A DNA stretch of 64,000 nt from Puccinellia tenuiflora (lineage: Eukaryota; Streptophyta; Magnoliopsida; Poales; Poaceae): NCBI GenBank assembly GCA_012064385.1, contig QRDG01000393.1, positions 1,718,846 through 1,782,845 of the forward strand, in the 5' to 3' direction. Positions 33,874 to 46,300 of the stretch are shown here, piece after piece. Both the position numbers and the translations under genes were made by a program. The notes under the pieces were generated by a model. The model was given only the letters and a program-made list of their open reading frames with translations, did no database searches and was not told where the DNA came from. How positions within the stretch are numbered: the stretch's first letter is position 1; the number at the start of each line of letters is the position of its first letter.

Positions 33874-35843
33874 CGGGTAGTGAAGGCCGTCTTAGGAATA
33901 TCCTCCTTCCGGATCTTTATTTGATGGTAACCTAACCTCAAATCCATCTTGGAGAACACCGTGGCACCAGCTAGTTGATCGAACAAGTCGGTTATTCGAG
34001 GAATTGGATACTTGTTCTTGATGGTCACCGCATTAAGAGGGCGGTAGTCAATGACCAGACGAGGAACATTTGTATCCCTCTTCTTGACAAAGATAACCGG
34101 GCAGCCCCAAGGTGAGCTACTCGGTCGGATGAATTCTTTTTCCAGTAGCTCATCAAGTTGCCTCTTCAACTCAGCTAGCTCTTCCGTTGGCATACGGTAG
34201 GGCGTCTTGGAAACTGGGGCGGTTCCCGGAACCAACTCAATCACAAACTCCACGCTGCGATCAGGTGGCATGCCGGGCAATTCCTCCGGAAACACATCGG
34301 GGAAATCACACACCACAGCGACTTCAGACATATCAGGCGGGGTGATTCCTTCCAGGAAATAAAGACTGATCTCCGGTGAAACAGGAGTGGCTGTGGAAGG
34401 AGTTGCAGAAGTTGGGGACCAGTAACGCACTTCCCCATACCTTGGGTGGAACACTGTGACAGTCTTGGCAGCACAATCCAGGTTGGCCTGATATTTCACT
34501 AGCCAATCCATGCCCAGGATAAAATCGATACCTTCTGACCTCAGGGCTATCAATGAGAACGGAAAAGGGACTGACCCTACGGCTATTTGAACATCGGGAG
34601 ATATCCAATTTGTACGCCAACTAGAGCCCGGGGTCTTGACCACTAATGGGGGATCCATCATTACAAACGGTATTTGATGGTTGTGCGCATATGATATGGA
34701 TATGAACGAATGCGAAGCTCCAGAATCAAATAGCACTGAAGCTGGATAAGTATTGATTTGAAGCGTACCCACGAGAACTCCGGGGTCCTCCTCAACGCCT
34801 TCCGCCGAGACGTGGTTCAGACGGCCACGACTGACGGTGGTAGCCTTGGCGGCTGGGGTAGAGGGTGCTGGTGCAGGTGCTGAGGGAGCCGGTGCCTTCT
34901 GGGGACACTCCCTGGAGTAGTGCCCCGGCTGGCCACAAGCGAAGCAAGTGAGCCCCGGTGGTGCAGGAAGTCGAGGTCGAAAACCGCCTCCAGCCGCACC
35001 CAAGGTCGAAGTAGCTGGGCGAGGCGGAGGTGGCAGGTACCCGGTGGGCTTCGGCGCGAAGGGCGCCTTTGGCACGACGCTGAAAGGCACGAATACCTTG
35101 CGCTTCTTACCCTCCGAGGAGGAGGAACTCTGGTGATCGGTGGAAGCGGGCCTCTTAGAAGCCTCTAGCTCCTTCCTACCCTGCTCCATGGTGAGGGCCT
35201 GGTTGTAGAGCTCTTGGTAGGAGGTGAACTTGAAGGGTAGGAGCTCATATCGGAGACGAGGTGCGAGCCCCTTGCGGAAGAGGTATTGCTTGTCCTCATC
35301 ATTCGTCACGTCCCGAGGGGCGTAACGGGAGAGGTGGTTGAACTCCCGTCCATAGGACTGGACGTCCATGCGTCCCTGGGTTAGGTCCAGGAACTCCCGC
35401 CTCTTGAGCTCGAGGATGGGCTTGGGGATGTACGCCGCACGGAAAGCGGTGCGGAACTCCTCCCAAGTGACAACATGGCCCGCGGCAACCATCGCCACGT
35501 GGCTCTCCCACCAGGAACCGGCGGCTCCTTCCAGAAGGTAGGTGGCGAAGTTGACGTGCTCCGCCGCCGGGACATGAAGAGCAGCAAACTTGCGCTCGAT
35601 AGCCCGAAGCCAATCATCCGCATCAAGCGGCTCCTTAGCTTCAGAGAAGGCAGGAGGTTGGGACCGCAAGAATTGGTTGATGGTGGTGCAGTCCGTGTTC
35701 CTCCTGGCCCCTTGCTGGACCAGCTGCTCGAGCAGAAGCTCATTGCGCAGGCGGTTTTGTTCAATTGCCATCATAACCTCCGCCATCGAAGGGGGCGGTG
35801 GTGGATCAGGGCTGCTATGTTCCCCACGACGGGTAGGAGCCAT
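33874..35843 (-). pseudogene. M Gag, protease and start of reverse transcriptase, cut by N1
   Basis: One uninterrupted frame from MAPTRRGEH at 35843 to the N1 insertion, about 655 residues. Gag core: KEPLDADDWLRAIERKF, AGSWWESH, YIPKPILELKRREFL, VTNDEDKQYLF. Zinc knuckle CFACGQPGHYSREC lies near 34950-34905. The protease motif FDSGASHSF is near 34730, and the reverse transcriptase begins with SSSPWGCPVIFVKKRD, IDYRPLNAV and MDLRLGYHQI. The frame ends a codon inside N1. No other lesion is visible in this part, so the gene was open when N1 inserted. It closely parallels R1 Gag-Pol, which helps locate the breaks in R1. Confidence 0.9.
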
Positions 35844-36239
35844 TCTGAAGAATTGGAACAACGACAAGTTAGTAACCGATTTTGACAGACAAGATAGATC
35901 AAAGGTTGCTCCTATATATAGGTATTTACGAAGCAATAAACACCAAAGACAGATTTAGTCAGCCACGGTGACATCACGTCATCGAGGCGATATCAAACGG
36001 ATATAACAGACTCGAGGCATAACTGGACGGTAAGAACCCAAACCCTGAGAACCTAAACATCGACACCAAGCATAAAACAAATAGAGGTAAGAATCAGAGT
36101 AGAGCGAGTTGGATGAGAAGCAAAAAGAATCCTAAGAAGGTTTTCACAACTCATTTTTAGGTTGAAAATAATTTTCACTAGACGCGACATCGACTAAAAG
36201 AAAGGGTTTCCTACAGGCAGTCTTGCTCTGATACCAACT
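35844..36239 (-). promoter_or_regulatory. M leader with primer-binding site at 36225-36236
   Basis: Minus strand TGGTATCAGAGC three bases from the LTR. The 380-bp leader is much shorter than R1's and has no supported frame. Confidence 0.85.
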
Positions 36240-39200
36240 TGTAACGCCCCGACCCCGGAATTATACAGAGAGGCTATGTATTCGGCACAACCATCAAGGT
36301 ATAAAACAAAGATCGAGACTTGTGGAACAAACCGGCACATTGCATGACTCTACGACACAAGATATAAAGCAACTCATATAATGAGAAGAATACAAATATT
36401 ACACAACAAAAGGATCACAGATCCAACAAGTCATCAAGCGGAAGCGGGTAGTGTTGTCTAACAACAAGAAGCAAATATATATGGCTTAAGAGGCCTACAA
36501 TAAACATTCACCCAAGCCAGCTTGTTCCACGGTCCCAAGCTGCCACCTAGGAACCCCAGACTAGTAGTCGACGTCAACAAAGAACCCACCTAGTTGCTCG
36601 GTGTCGTTCTCCTCTGAAATACAAAATCATAGAGGCAGCAAAGAGAGACTGAGTACGACGTACTCGCAAGTTTAGTAGGGCGATATAGGCCCAATGACTG
36701 ACGGAGGCTCTAAAGCTTTATATGTATTTCTTTTGCATAAAGCTAAGTTTCATAAACAAAATATAATCGACACATGGAATTCGTCTACTCAGAGTACTTT
36801 TCAAAAGGGGTAAGAGAGTAACATTTGTCATCATTGGTTCTTATCGAACCCTTTTGTAACCAACCACTCTCATCTCCACCAAGGCACCCCCTCGAATCAC
36901 CCTCGAGGAAGTGAACCTTTACCACACGTTGATTAATGCAACCTTTAGCTGCCATATCAATTAGGTTAAGATTCTCTATGATCTTATCGTCTATTCCCAA
37001 GTTGTCCATAACCGTGGACACGGCTTTTCGAAAAGATTAACCCTGCAGGGGTGTACTATTTTACCCATTGGCACCGTCCGGCTCACCTAGGTGGCCCTCT
37101 TCCGGGGAAGGCCGGCGAGCGGGCGCGGTTAGACCTTTACAATGCATGAGGCTTACTCAAGGACCATCAGTGGCGGAAGGACAGGTTCAGCGCTCCCAGC
37201 GCCCTGCCCCACCGTCACGTCCTAAACATCACCATCCTCGTTCCTTTTCCACTCACACCACACACGCGCAAAATGGAAATAGCAAACTAGAGGACCCTTG
37301 ACAAGCCCCTCACAAATTATTCGGTCGGTAAGGCGCCCATACACCTACCAATGGCAGCACGCTAGTCTTGGTTCAAGAGGTAAAGAACTCGCACCTAGGG
37401 GCTAGAGTGAGGCAAAACACCATCCCCGATGGCAACTCACCCAAACCGTCTTAGCAATTTTAATTAAGCATCACATTTATCCACCATGCCCGAATCATTC
37501 CATTATCATCAACAACTACGGAATTAATAACGGACATAAAGCATTTATTTAAGCATGGCTAAGCATAGCTAAGCATATGAATAAAACAATTCTAACTTTA
37601 TTTCGGCCAACACTTCAACCCTAGGTTTCATAGGTAGGGATACATGTGATTGGCTCGGGGAAGAACATGCATTCATAGGATCTTCTAATATTTACCAAAA
37701 GAGACATTTGAACCGCATGCAATATTATGGTGGATAAAATAATTTGATCAAAATCATAGGATGCTAGATGCCAAGAAGGTTAGGTTATCTCTTGCCTTGC
37801 TGCCCGGGCGTGAAGTGGTGCTCGTCGGGGTAAGTAGAGAGACCCTCGACTCCGCGGAATCTATCGATACCCAAAAGGAAAAGCAAAGAACACATAAATC
37901 ACACAACTCAAGATGCAATGCTCAATCACATGATGGCATGTCAAAAATTTATGCAAGGATTTCATTATATAACTTAAGGGCACAATTAAATGGGGAGTCA
38001 AATAATTAGGGAAATTATTTGGAAGTAACCCCACATTTAGCTTAGTGACCACGTTCTTCATAAATTATTGAATTATTAGAGAAGTGGCTCAAAATGCATG
38101 ATCATGACATGATTAAAGAGGTTTGGTTATTACGATCACTTTGGTGCCTTATTGATAATTTTTGGAGTACCGATGATTAACTAGCAATTTTAAAAGGTTA
38201 TTTGGACTTATATCTTTTATCCAATTCAAGATTAATATCAACGTCCAAAGTGTTGTCACGAGGTGTTACTAGCATGTTTAGATAGCATTTGAAACACTGA
38301 CCAAAATGGTATGCCATTTGCAAGATTTAACAAAAAGGATTTAAAATACAAAGTTCACAAGTTTCCAGCTTGGTTCGGAATTCATCCGGATTGGTCCGGA
38401 ATATTCCGGATGGTCCGGAATAATCCGGGCTAAATCCGAACCAAATCCGAGGTGACCTCCAAAACCTTCTGTTGGTGTTTTGGAATCTCTCCGGAAAGGT
38501 CCGGAAAAATCCGGTCGACCCGGAATCGATCCGGAATAATCCGGGTGATTCCGGATGGCTTGAAACTGGGCAGAAAAACGACGGCGGCGGCAGGTGTGCG
38601 CGGCGCGAGCACGCACGAGAGGGAGAGGGAAGGGGGAAAGAAGAAAAAAGTCGCGGGCCTCACCCATGAGCTCGTTGGTGCGGTCGGTACGGAGAGGGGT
38701 GGGTCGACGGCGACGAAAACGAGCCGGCAGAGCTCGGCCGGGTGCGGCAATGTCGAGGACGATTCCGTCGGCTCCGGGCCTCCCGGCTCGATTCCTTGCT
38801 CCAGGAGGGGGAGGTCGACGAGGCGCAGCTTCCTGTCTGCTTCGATCGGAACGGGGAGCACCGGAGCGACGGCGGCGAGCTCGGCAAGGTACGGCGGCAA
38901 GGGAGCTCGGGAAGGGAGAGAGAGGGGGCAGGTGAGCACGGTCACGGCTCCTTAGCCCTCCATTTGCCACGGCGGCGTGCGGCATGGGCGCGGAGGAGGT
39001 GGCGGCATGGCGCCAGTGCGCCCTGTCGCCACTATGCATCATCCGGAATTTTCCGGATGGGTCCGGAAAATTCCGACTGGCCCGGAATAGATCCGGAAAT
39101 TTCCGGGTCATTCCGGATGACCACAAATTGGCAGAAAAGGCTAGCTTTAGGTTGGGCACCAAAACAATTCCAGAAAATATGCAAAAATTCTGGGAGTTTC

Positions 39201-39583
39201 TCCACAAGGTAAAACAGCTCACCTTACATTTATATAGGCTTTTGAGCAAGGTGGCATGGCTCACAAATAGACAAAAGCTTTGAACCACATTTTAGGGCCT
39301 AAGAAAGTTGGAAACAAAAGGAACCCATCCATTTGGTTCTTGTGCACTTGAGGTGAACTTAGGAAGTGTGTTGGACCATAAGGTCACCTGTCATGACACG
39401 GTTAACACCATAGCTTGCAAAACAAGAAGTAAAGGTTTTGGGAAATTTGCTTCCCTCTTTTCATTGTTTCCCAAAAGGTAACTTGTTAACATTAGCAACT
39501 TAAGGGCATGCCATGATGCAAACAATAATGCAAAAAGTGGAAAAATTCTTCGTATTTTTCATTACCAAGTTAGGGATGTTACA
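36240..39583 (-). repeat. M 5' LTR, 3344 bp
   Basis: Ends TGTAACGCCCCGACC and GGGATGTTACA. Minus-strand order: CCGGA-rich cluster (39120-39047), GC-rich island (about 39030-38570), second CCGGA-rich clusters (38552-38480 and 38430-38390), AT-rich middle, palindrome block (37050-37004), stem-loop (36665-36651), short acidic frame (36614-36561). The frames at 38341-39288 run through the CCGG clusters and island in all registers and are not called. Confidence 0.88.
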
Positions 39584-40673
39584 ATGTGGCTGCGGGGCAG
39601 GGCGTTGGAGGCGCTGAACCTGTCCTTCCGCACACTGATGGTCCTTGAGTAAGCCTCATGCAATGTAAAGGTCTAACCGCGCCCACTCGCCGGCCTTCCC
39701 CGGAAGAGGGCCAATCAGGTGAGCCGGACGGTACCGATGGGTAAATTAGTACACCCCTGTAGGGTAAATATTTTCGAAAAGCCGTGTCCGCGGTTATGGA
39801 CGACTTGGGAATAAACGATAAGACCATAGAGAACCTTAACTTAATTGATATGGCAGCTAAAGGTTGCATAATCAATGTGTGATAAAGGTTCATTTCCTCG
39901 AGGGTGATTCGAGGGAGTGCCTTTGGTGGAGATGAGTGGTTTTGGCTACAAGTTGGTTCGATGAGAACCAAGATGAAAGTTAACTCTCTTACCCCTTTTA
40001 TGAAAACTATTCTGAGTAGATGATGCCATGGGTCAATCATGTTTTTAGTAATGAAAACTAGCTTTGTGCAAAACAACTACTTATACAGCTTTAGAGCCTC
40101 CGTCAGCATTGGGCCTATATCGCCCTACTAAACTTGCGAGTACGTCGTACTCAGTCAGTGTTTGTTGCCTTTATGATTTGTTTCAGAGGAGGACGACACC
40201 GAGCAGCTAGGTGGTTTCGTCATGGACGTCGACTAGTAGTCCGGGGTTCCCAGGTGGTAGCTTGGGACCGTGGAACAAGCTGGCTTGGGTTATGTTTATT
40301 TGTAGGCCTCTTAGGCCATATTTGCATCTTGTTGTACTAGACAACACTACTATGCTTCCGCATGTTGTATAGATGGTCTGTGACCCTTTTCTTTGTAATA
40401 TTTGTATCTTTCTCATATATGAGTTGCTATATGAATCTTTGTGTCGTAGAGTCTGTGATGTGCCAGTTGTTCCACAAGTCTTGATCTCTTAACTATGCAT
40501 GATAGCTATGTCTGAGCTTATGGCATGATCAAAGTGTTGTGTGCCGATGATCCATTCTGAGCACACCTGCCAATGGTTTTGGCCTGGGTTTGGTAAACCT
40601 AGTTACCTTCGATTGTGTAGCATGACCGGTTGCACAAAGCTTCACTGTATAGTGCTGGGGTCGGGGCGCTACA
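39584..40673 (+). repeat. P 5' LTR, last 1.09 kb
   Basis: Aligns with 46197-47282. Contains the palindrome block (39755-39801, with CTGTAG in place of CTGCAG) and the stem-loop (40138-40152), and ends GGGGCGCTACA. Confidence 0.88.
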
Positions 40674-40676
40674 AGT

Positions 40677-40688
40677 TGGTATCAGAGC
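40677..40688 (+). promoter_or_regulatory. P primer-binding site (initiator-Met tRNA)
   Basis: TGGTATCAGAGC, three bases from the LTR end at 40673. Confidence 0.92.
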
Positions 40689-43315
40689 AGGACTGCCTGT
40701 AGGATACCCTTTCTATTGGTCGATGTCGAGTCTAGTTCGTGAAAATTATTTTTAACCGAAAAATGAGTTGTGAAAACCCTCTTAGCATTCTTTTTACTCC
40801 TTACCAAATTCACTCTGATCTCAGTGCCATCTTACCTCTATTTGATTTTAACGGTTCTTCTGATCGTCAGCAAATTCTAAATCTTTAGGATCACGGGGTT
40901 GGCTTCTACCTTTAGTTGGCTGGTTAGGTTGCTATCGTCTTCAAAATCCGAAGGAGACTTAGTGGTGTAGTCACAATCTATTTCCTCATTGGTTGCAAAA
41001 CATCCGAAGGCTTGAAATCGTTCCACGCCTAATCAGGTGCTCCTTTCTTAGAGCTTAAGCTCAAGATCGTGAACCGAAGGTCCCGGATTGTGCTAGGGCT
41101 CTGGTGTAATGATTCATGAGGGTTGTCACCCCTGTGAGCATTATGCTATGTGGGTCCCAGTGCATGAGGCAGATCTTTAACCCAAGATCTTTTCCGTTGA
41201 ACCCTGGTGTTAATTGTCAAACCATGCCTCAAGTTGGTGAAATCTGAAGTGAGTCTTCAAACTCGAGGTTGCAGCCGTAATTGGCTTGCTCAGCAACGCT
41301 CTTGTCTGTCACTAGCTTTAGCTAGACTATCTGTCAAAGAACCATCTGAATCATGACAAGATTGCTCCTGGCACCCGTTCATGAAACCCTTTCGGCACTA
41401 GTTGTCGAAAGAGTGCTAACAAGGGCTTCTGCATTATCTTGATATTGTTGCTAGCCCGTTCCTTGCTCTAGATCTGTCATCCGACCTCTATCTGTCTGAT
41501 GACAGTCAAGTTTTATCGTGCATTGGGGTGTTCTGATGCATGTTATTCTTGTGGTTCGCCAAGGCATTACACTCTGGGATGTCAAAAGAAACAAACTCCG
41601 GTACCTTGTCCATGGCCAGATCAAAGTTTTGTGATTCGCGGAGTAAGAGCTTGTCTAGTTTTTGTTCCGTTCCACCTTGGAGTGTTACACTCTTTTATAT
41701 CAATAGGTCGTGCTTAGTCTCATGACGTGCTTGATGAAGTGATGCTCTTACCCTTCCTTAGCCATCTACCTCCGAGCTAACCGGGCTCGAGAATGTTGAG
41801 GATGCATATCGTTGTGGTAATCGGATATTCTTAGCAATTGTTATGGTTTTGAAATCCAAAGACTTGGTGGCACTCTTAGCATGACTGGTAATCATATCAC
41901 CGAGCTGAGTTGTCTATGTTGCCAAGTCCATTCGTTCAGGTGCACACCTTCGGTCAACGAGTAGATTCGTGTCGAGACTCTCAAGACCACGTCTTTTTCC
42001 TTGAAAAGCAAGTGTTCTGCCACAATCCGTGACATACGTCGCCAGGGGTCCTAGGGAAGTTCACTTTGTCTCCTCGGGTTTAATCACAAGTTGGTCATGC
42101 ATGTGCGGATTGTTGTTGAGATGGTAGGTTGTTACCTCCACTTCTCTAAATACGTCATGTATGCCACGGGCCGATTTGTTCCTAAATAAGAAGTTGTCAA
42201 ATCTCATAATTTTACCGGTGTCTCCCAAACATGGATCAGTTGGGCTCCATTGTTTGGAGTTCATGCTGGTTCAATTTCCTCTGTGTAGTTGTGACCGCCT
42301 GGAACTCCCACTCTAGCTCGTGTTTTGGAGCTTGACCTGGTAGCCTTTGTCTTGCGAATTTAGTACCATGCCTTGCGGCTAACTTCCGCAAACTCCTTCC
42401 ATACCTGCTAAGCCGAAGTATCTGTACACCTACCCAACTCTGAACCTCAAGCGGAAATGATGCTTGGTGGGTTATCAAGAGTATGACCTAGACCTATTAG
42501 TAACCCCAACAATTTCGGTGTTGCGGCTCATGCACCTCGCCGGAAGATCTGCTGACGAAATCTCTTGAATCTTTAAAATCAAACACTATCCCTGAGGATC
42601 ATGTGTAACTTATTATAGGAGTTAACCATATGGTCTTTTCTCTATCCTCAAGTACGATCTTCGCTTGAGGATTGAATGAAGGCTGTTCCGAAGCCTGTCT
42701 GCTATATCTAGATCCTCAAGGAGAACCTTACCACGGAGTTGCTAAATGTCCATCGGTCAATCCTCCTACTCCATCTATCTCATGGCAATAGCTCGTTATG
42801 AGGTTTTACCTCTCTAACTAAATGTGGATCAATGCCATATCTATCCTTCCTAGGTGAAACCAATGTTCTTCCCAATCACGCTGACATTGTGTAAAATTCA
42901 TTAGTCACGTTAGGGCCGAGTTTCCAAACTTATGGCAATGTTTTGTATGTCAAAAGCGTGAAGTCCGGAAGATGTCCTTTCTCCTCACGGTGCATCGATT
43001 CTCTACGGTATACACATCGGGTGGTTGAAAGTGATTTCTTGGTGTTGGACAAAGATCCTGAACCAAGTGATCGGTTGTCCTATCCTCGGCTCGACCTTTG
43101 TTTGGTCAAGTCATTCCTAGTTTCCCCAATGGCTTATGGTTTTAGGCAAAGTTCCTTTTGTCCGTCACCTTAAGCTATCTTCTGTTCTTTCCGCCCCATC
43201 GGCACATCAAGTTCCCTAGCTCGAAGTTATGCACCGAGGAAGATCATCGTGGGATCAAGAAGACCGTGGAAGATACGTGTTGTCATATTCTCCTCCTCTC
43301 GACTTCTACTCTAGA
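40689..43315 (+). other. P interior, mostly unrecognisable
   Basis: No frame over about 80 codons has recognisable protein features apart from the zinc-knuckle remnant at 41499-41717. Short frames elsewhere look random. Either an old Gag-Pol eroded by deletions or a non-coding filler interior. Confidence 0.6.
41499..41717 (+). pseudogene. P Gag/protease remnant with CCHC knuckle
   Basis: A 72-codon frame with CYSCGSPRHYTLGC, matching the Gag zinc knuckle spacing C-x2-C-x4-H-x4-C, then a Lys/Pro linker. It ends GVLHSFISIGRA, which resembles the sequence around the protease active site in R1 and M (DSGASHSFIS) without the catalytic Asp. The linker between knuckle and protease is much shorter than in R1, indicating deletions. 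It supports P being a degraded gypsy element and not a wholly unrelated filler. Confidence 0.55.
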
Positions 43316-43350
43316 ATCTCGGGACGAGATTCCTGTAAGGGGGGTAGAAT
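43316..43350 (+). promoter_or_regulatory. P stem-loop and polypurine tract
   Basis: ATCTCGGGACGAGAT (43316-43330), a short spacer, then AAGGGGGGTAGAAT directly before TGTAACAGCC. Nearly identical to R1. Confidence 0.85.
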
Positions 43351-46300
43351 TGTAACAGCCCCAGCTTTGTACTTAAAAATACGAATAATTTTTCCACTTT
43401 TTCCTTATCATGTTTGCATCATGGCATGCATATGAAGATTCCTACTTCTAACAATCAACAAATGCAAGCAACTAAAATGGGGAAGCAAAGCAAACTTCCC
43501 AAACACCCAACCCAAATGCAATGCCCAACTTGGAAACAAACTAAATGAACTTCCAAATTGTTTAGGAAGTTCCAAATTACATCTTAGAACAAATTGTTAA
43601 CATCTAATTATTAACAAGCAAATGTTTTAAATGGAGAGTTCAAATTGGTGCCAAGCAATTCTTATTTTTGAAACCAAATTACACTTTCCAAAAATTCAAA
43701 CTAAAATCATGGAGAGCTTCAATATTATTGTGAGGGCCTCCATGAATATTTTCATTATTTTTGGAAATGCTAAAATACTCCAAATAAATGAATTTTGGAA
43801 AATATCAAAAATGCCCTTAATTCAACCCTGTGAACAAAGGTTGTCCAAAACTTTTTCAATTGCAACCCCAATTTTTATGGAGCACCTAAAGGTCAAGTGG
43901 AGCCCACATGAATTTTTGTGGAATTTATAAAAATGGTTTAGGGCCTAAATAAAATCCACTAAACTGCTGCTGGACCTTTTTGTAATTACAGAAAGTGGTG
44001 CCAGGGGGTTCTGCGTGATTTTTCCCTCTTCTTGTCCATAGTGCCCGGCGCACTGGCGCCAAGCCGCGGCTCTCATGCCACCCTGACGCGCCTCCCTGGT
44101 GGTCAAAGCCCACGCCGAGGATGCCCACCTGCTCCACTCTACCTGCTCTCTCCTTTTCCCCTCTCTCGCGTCCTCTGTTCCGCACTGGAAACCCTAGATC
44201 GAGCCGTAGCTCCCCGCGGTTGCCGTCGAGCTCCCCGTCGATGCCGGCCGCCCGAGACCACACCGACGCCACCACGAGATGCGCCTTGTCCCCCTCGACC
44301 TCCACGCCGAAGGAGTCGTCGCGGGACGCCCAAATTGGACGTCGCCGTCCTCGTCTCTTCCTCCTCCGGCTGCCGCCGCCGTGAAGAAATTCGTCACCGT
44401 CCGTCCTTCCCAGGCCTCCCCATCCACATCGTCGCTCTCAGGGTAAGCCGGGGTACCTCCACGACCTATCCCTCCTCCTCCTCCTCCCTCTCTGCATCCT
44501 CGCCTCCGTGCAAAGCGACCGCCGTCAGTCCGCCTGCCGCGCGATTCGATCACGCTCACGTCGCCCTGTGCCTCCCCCTCTGTCTACCAGCACTCGCCCT
44601 GCTACCGCCCCACCTGGCACGCATTTTGCACATACACGTAGCGCCGCTGAAACATGGTCGTCGGCGGCCGATTTTCCCCGGCGGGTGCCGCCGCGCGCGT
44701 GCCTGCTTGCCCGGCCTGGCCTCTGCTTGGGCCGGCCTGAGGCCGGCACCTTCGGGCTGGTACCCGACCTCCTAGCCTAGCCTGGGCCGGCCAAAGGCCA
44801 ATTCCTTCGGGCTGGTGCCCGGCCTGCGGCCCGGCCTGGCCGGCACAAGGCCGGCCTGCCAGGGTTTGAAGTTTCCCTTTTTTTTGAAATTAAAAATCAT
44901 TTAAAACCATAATATCTTTTTAAATATTGCTTCAAAAATAGCAAATAAAATACCAAGATGTTCAGAAAAACAACCTCTACAATTTAGAATAATTTTAGTA
45001 GTCTTTTGAAACTAATTTCTTGCTGTTTAATAAGAATTATTAAAATGGCAACAAATAATATCTAATTCGGAAAAATTCATAACTTGTGAAATAATTAACC
45101 AAAATTGGAGAATAAAATATCAATGTGTTCAACACTTCAAATGCTATCAAACCATGCACTTCTCACTTCATGATCACAAATATTTATTTGATGTTTTTCA
45201 TAAATTGGTTAAAAGAATTAAATCCAATTAATTATTTAATTCGCTATTTATTCTTCGGTACTCAGAAAATTACAAATAAGGTACCAAAATGATCGGAAGA
45301 ACAAAACCTATCCAATCATATCATGATCATGCATATTTGACCCAATTCTTAGTAATGTAATAAATTATAAGCAATGTGGACACTAAGTTAAATATGGGGT
45401 TGATTCCAAATAATTGCACAAATTATTTGGCACTCCATTTAATATTGTTAGATAAATTAATAGCTTTGCATAATCCTGTCATGTCATCATGTGATTGTGC
45501 ATTGCACCTTTTCTTCGGGTAATTTATTTGTTCTTTGTATTCTTTTGGGTATCGATAAATTCCGGAGTCGAGGGTTCCCTTATCTACCCTGACGAGTTGT
45601 ACTACACGCCCCAGCAGCAAGGCAAGAGATAACCTAACCTTCTTGGCATCTAGAATCCTATTGTGTTATAAACTTATTTTATCCACCATACTATTGCATG
45701 TGGTTCAAATGTCACTTTTGATCAAGATGTAGAGTATCCTATGAATGCATGTTCAAATATCACATGCTTCCCCTCCTATGAACCATAGGTATGATGTGTT
45801 GGCCGGATACAAAGATATAATTGTTGGTATACATGCTTAGCTATGCTTAGCCATGCTTAGTAGAATGATTAGCTGTCCGTTATTTAATTCCATTTTATTG
45901 ATGTGGATGGAATGATTCGGGCATGGTGGATACATGTGATGCTTAATTAAAATGCTAAGAAGGCTTGGATGAGTTGCCATCGAGGATGGTGTTTTGTCTC
46001 ATTCTTGCCCCTAGGTGCGAGTTCTTTAACTCTTGAACCAAGACTGAGCGTGCTTCCAAAGGTGGGGAGATATGGAATCCCCTGCGACCGAATAAGTTGT
46101 GAGGGGTTTGTCAAGGGTCCTCTCGTTTGCTATTTCCATTTGCGCGTGAGTGTGTGGGTGGAAAAGGAACGAGGATGACTGTGGTGTTTAGGATGTGGCC
46201 GCGGGGCAGGGCATTGGAGGCGCTGAACCTGTCCTTCCGCACACTGATGGTCCTTGAGTAAGCCTCGTGCAATGTAAAGGTCTAACCGCGCCCACTCGCC

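Larger units (their letters stand above)
26617..39583 (-). mobile_element. Element M: Tekay-like, truncated, host of N1
   Basis: Minus strand: 5' LTR 39583-36240, primer site 36236-36225, Gag-protease-reverse transcriptase 35843-33869, then after the N1 insertion the next 45 bp of reverse transcriptase (26661-26617), where it stops at LTR X. RNase H, integrase and the 3' LTR are absent. Its right flank is the interior of element P's LTR, so M entered P's 5' LTR. Confidence 0.8.

Noticed and set aside
38341..39288. 315-codon minus-strand frame in M's LTR
   Set aside because: Its ends are built from CCGGA repeats and its middle from the GC island; no recognisable domain.
44032..44775. Plus-strand 247-codon frame in P's 3' LTR
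   Set aside because: Ser/Pro/Arg-rich, no homologue recognised, corresponds to the GC island found in every LTR here.
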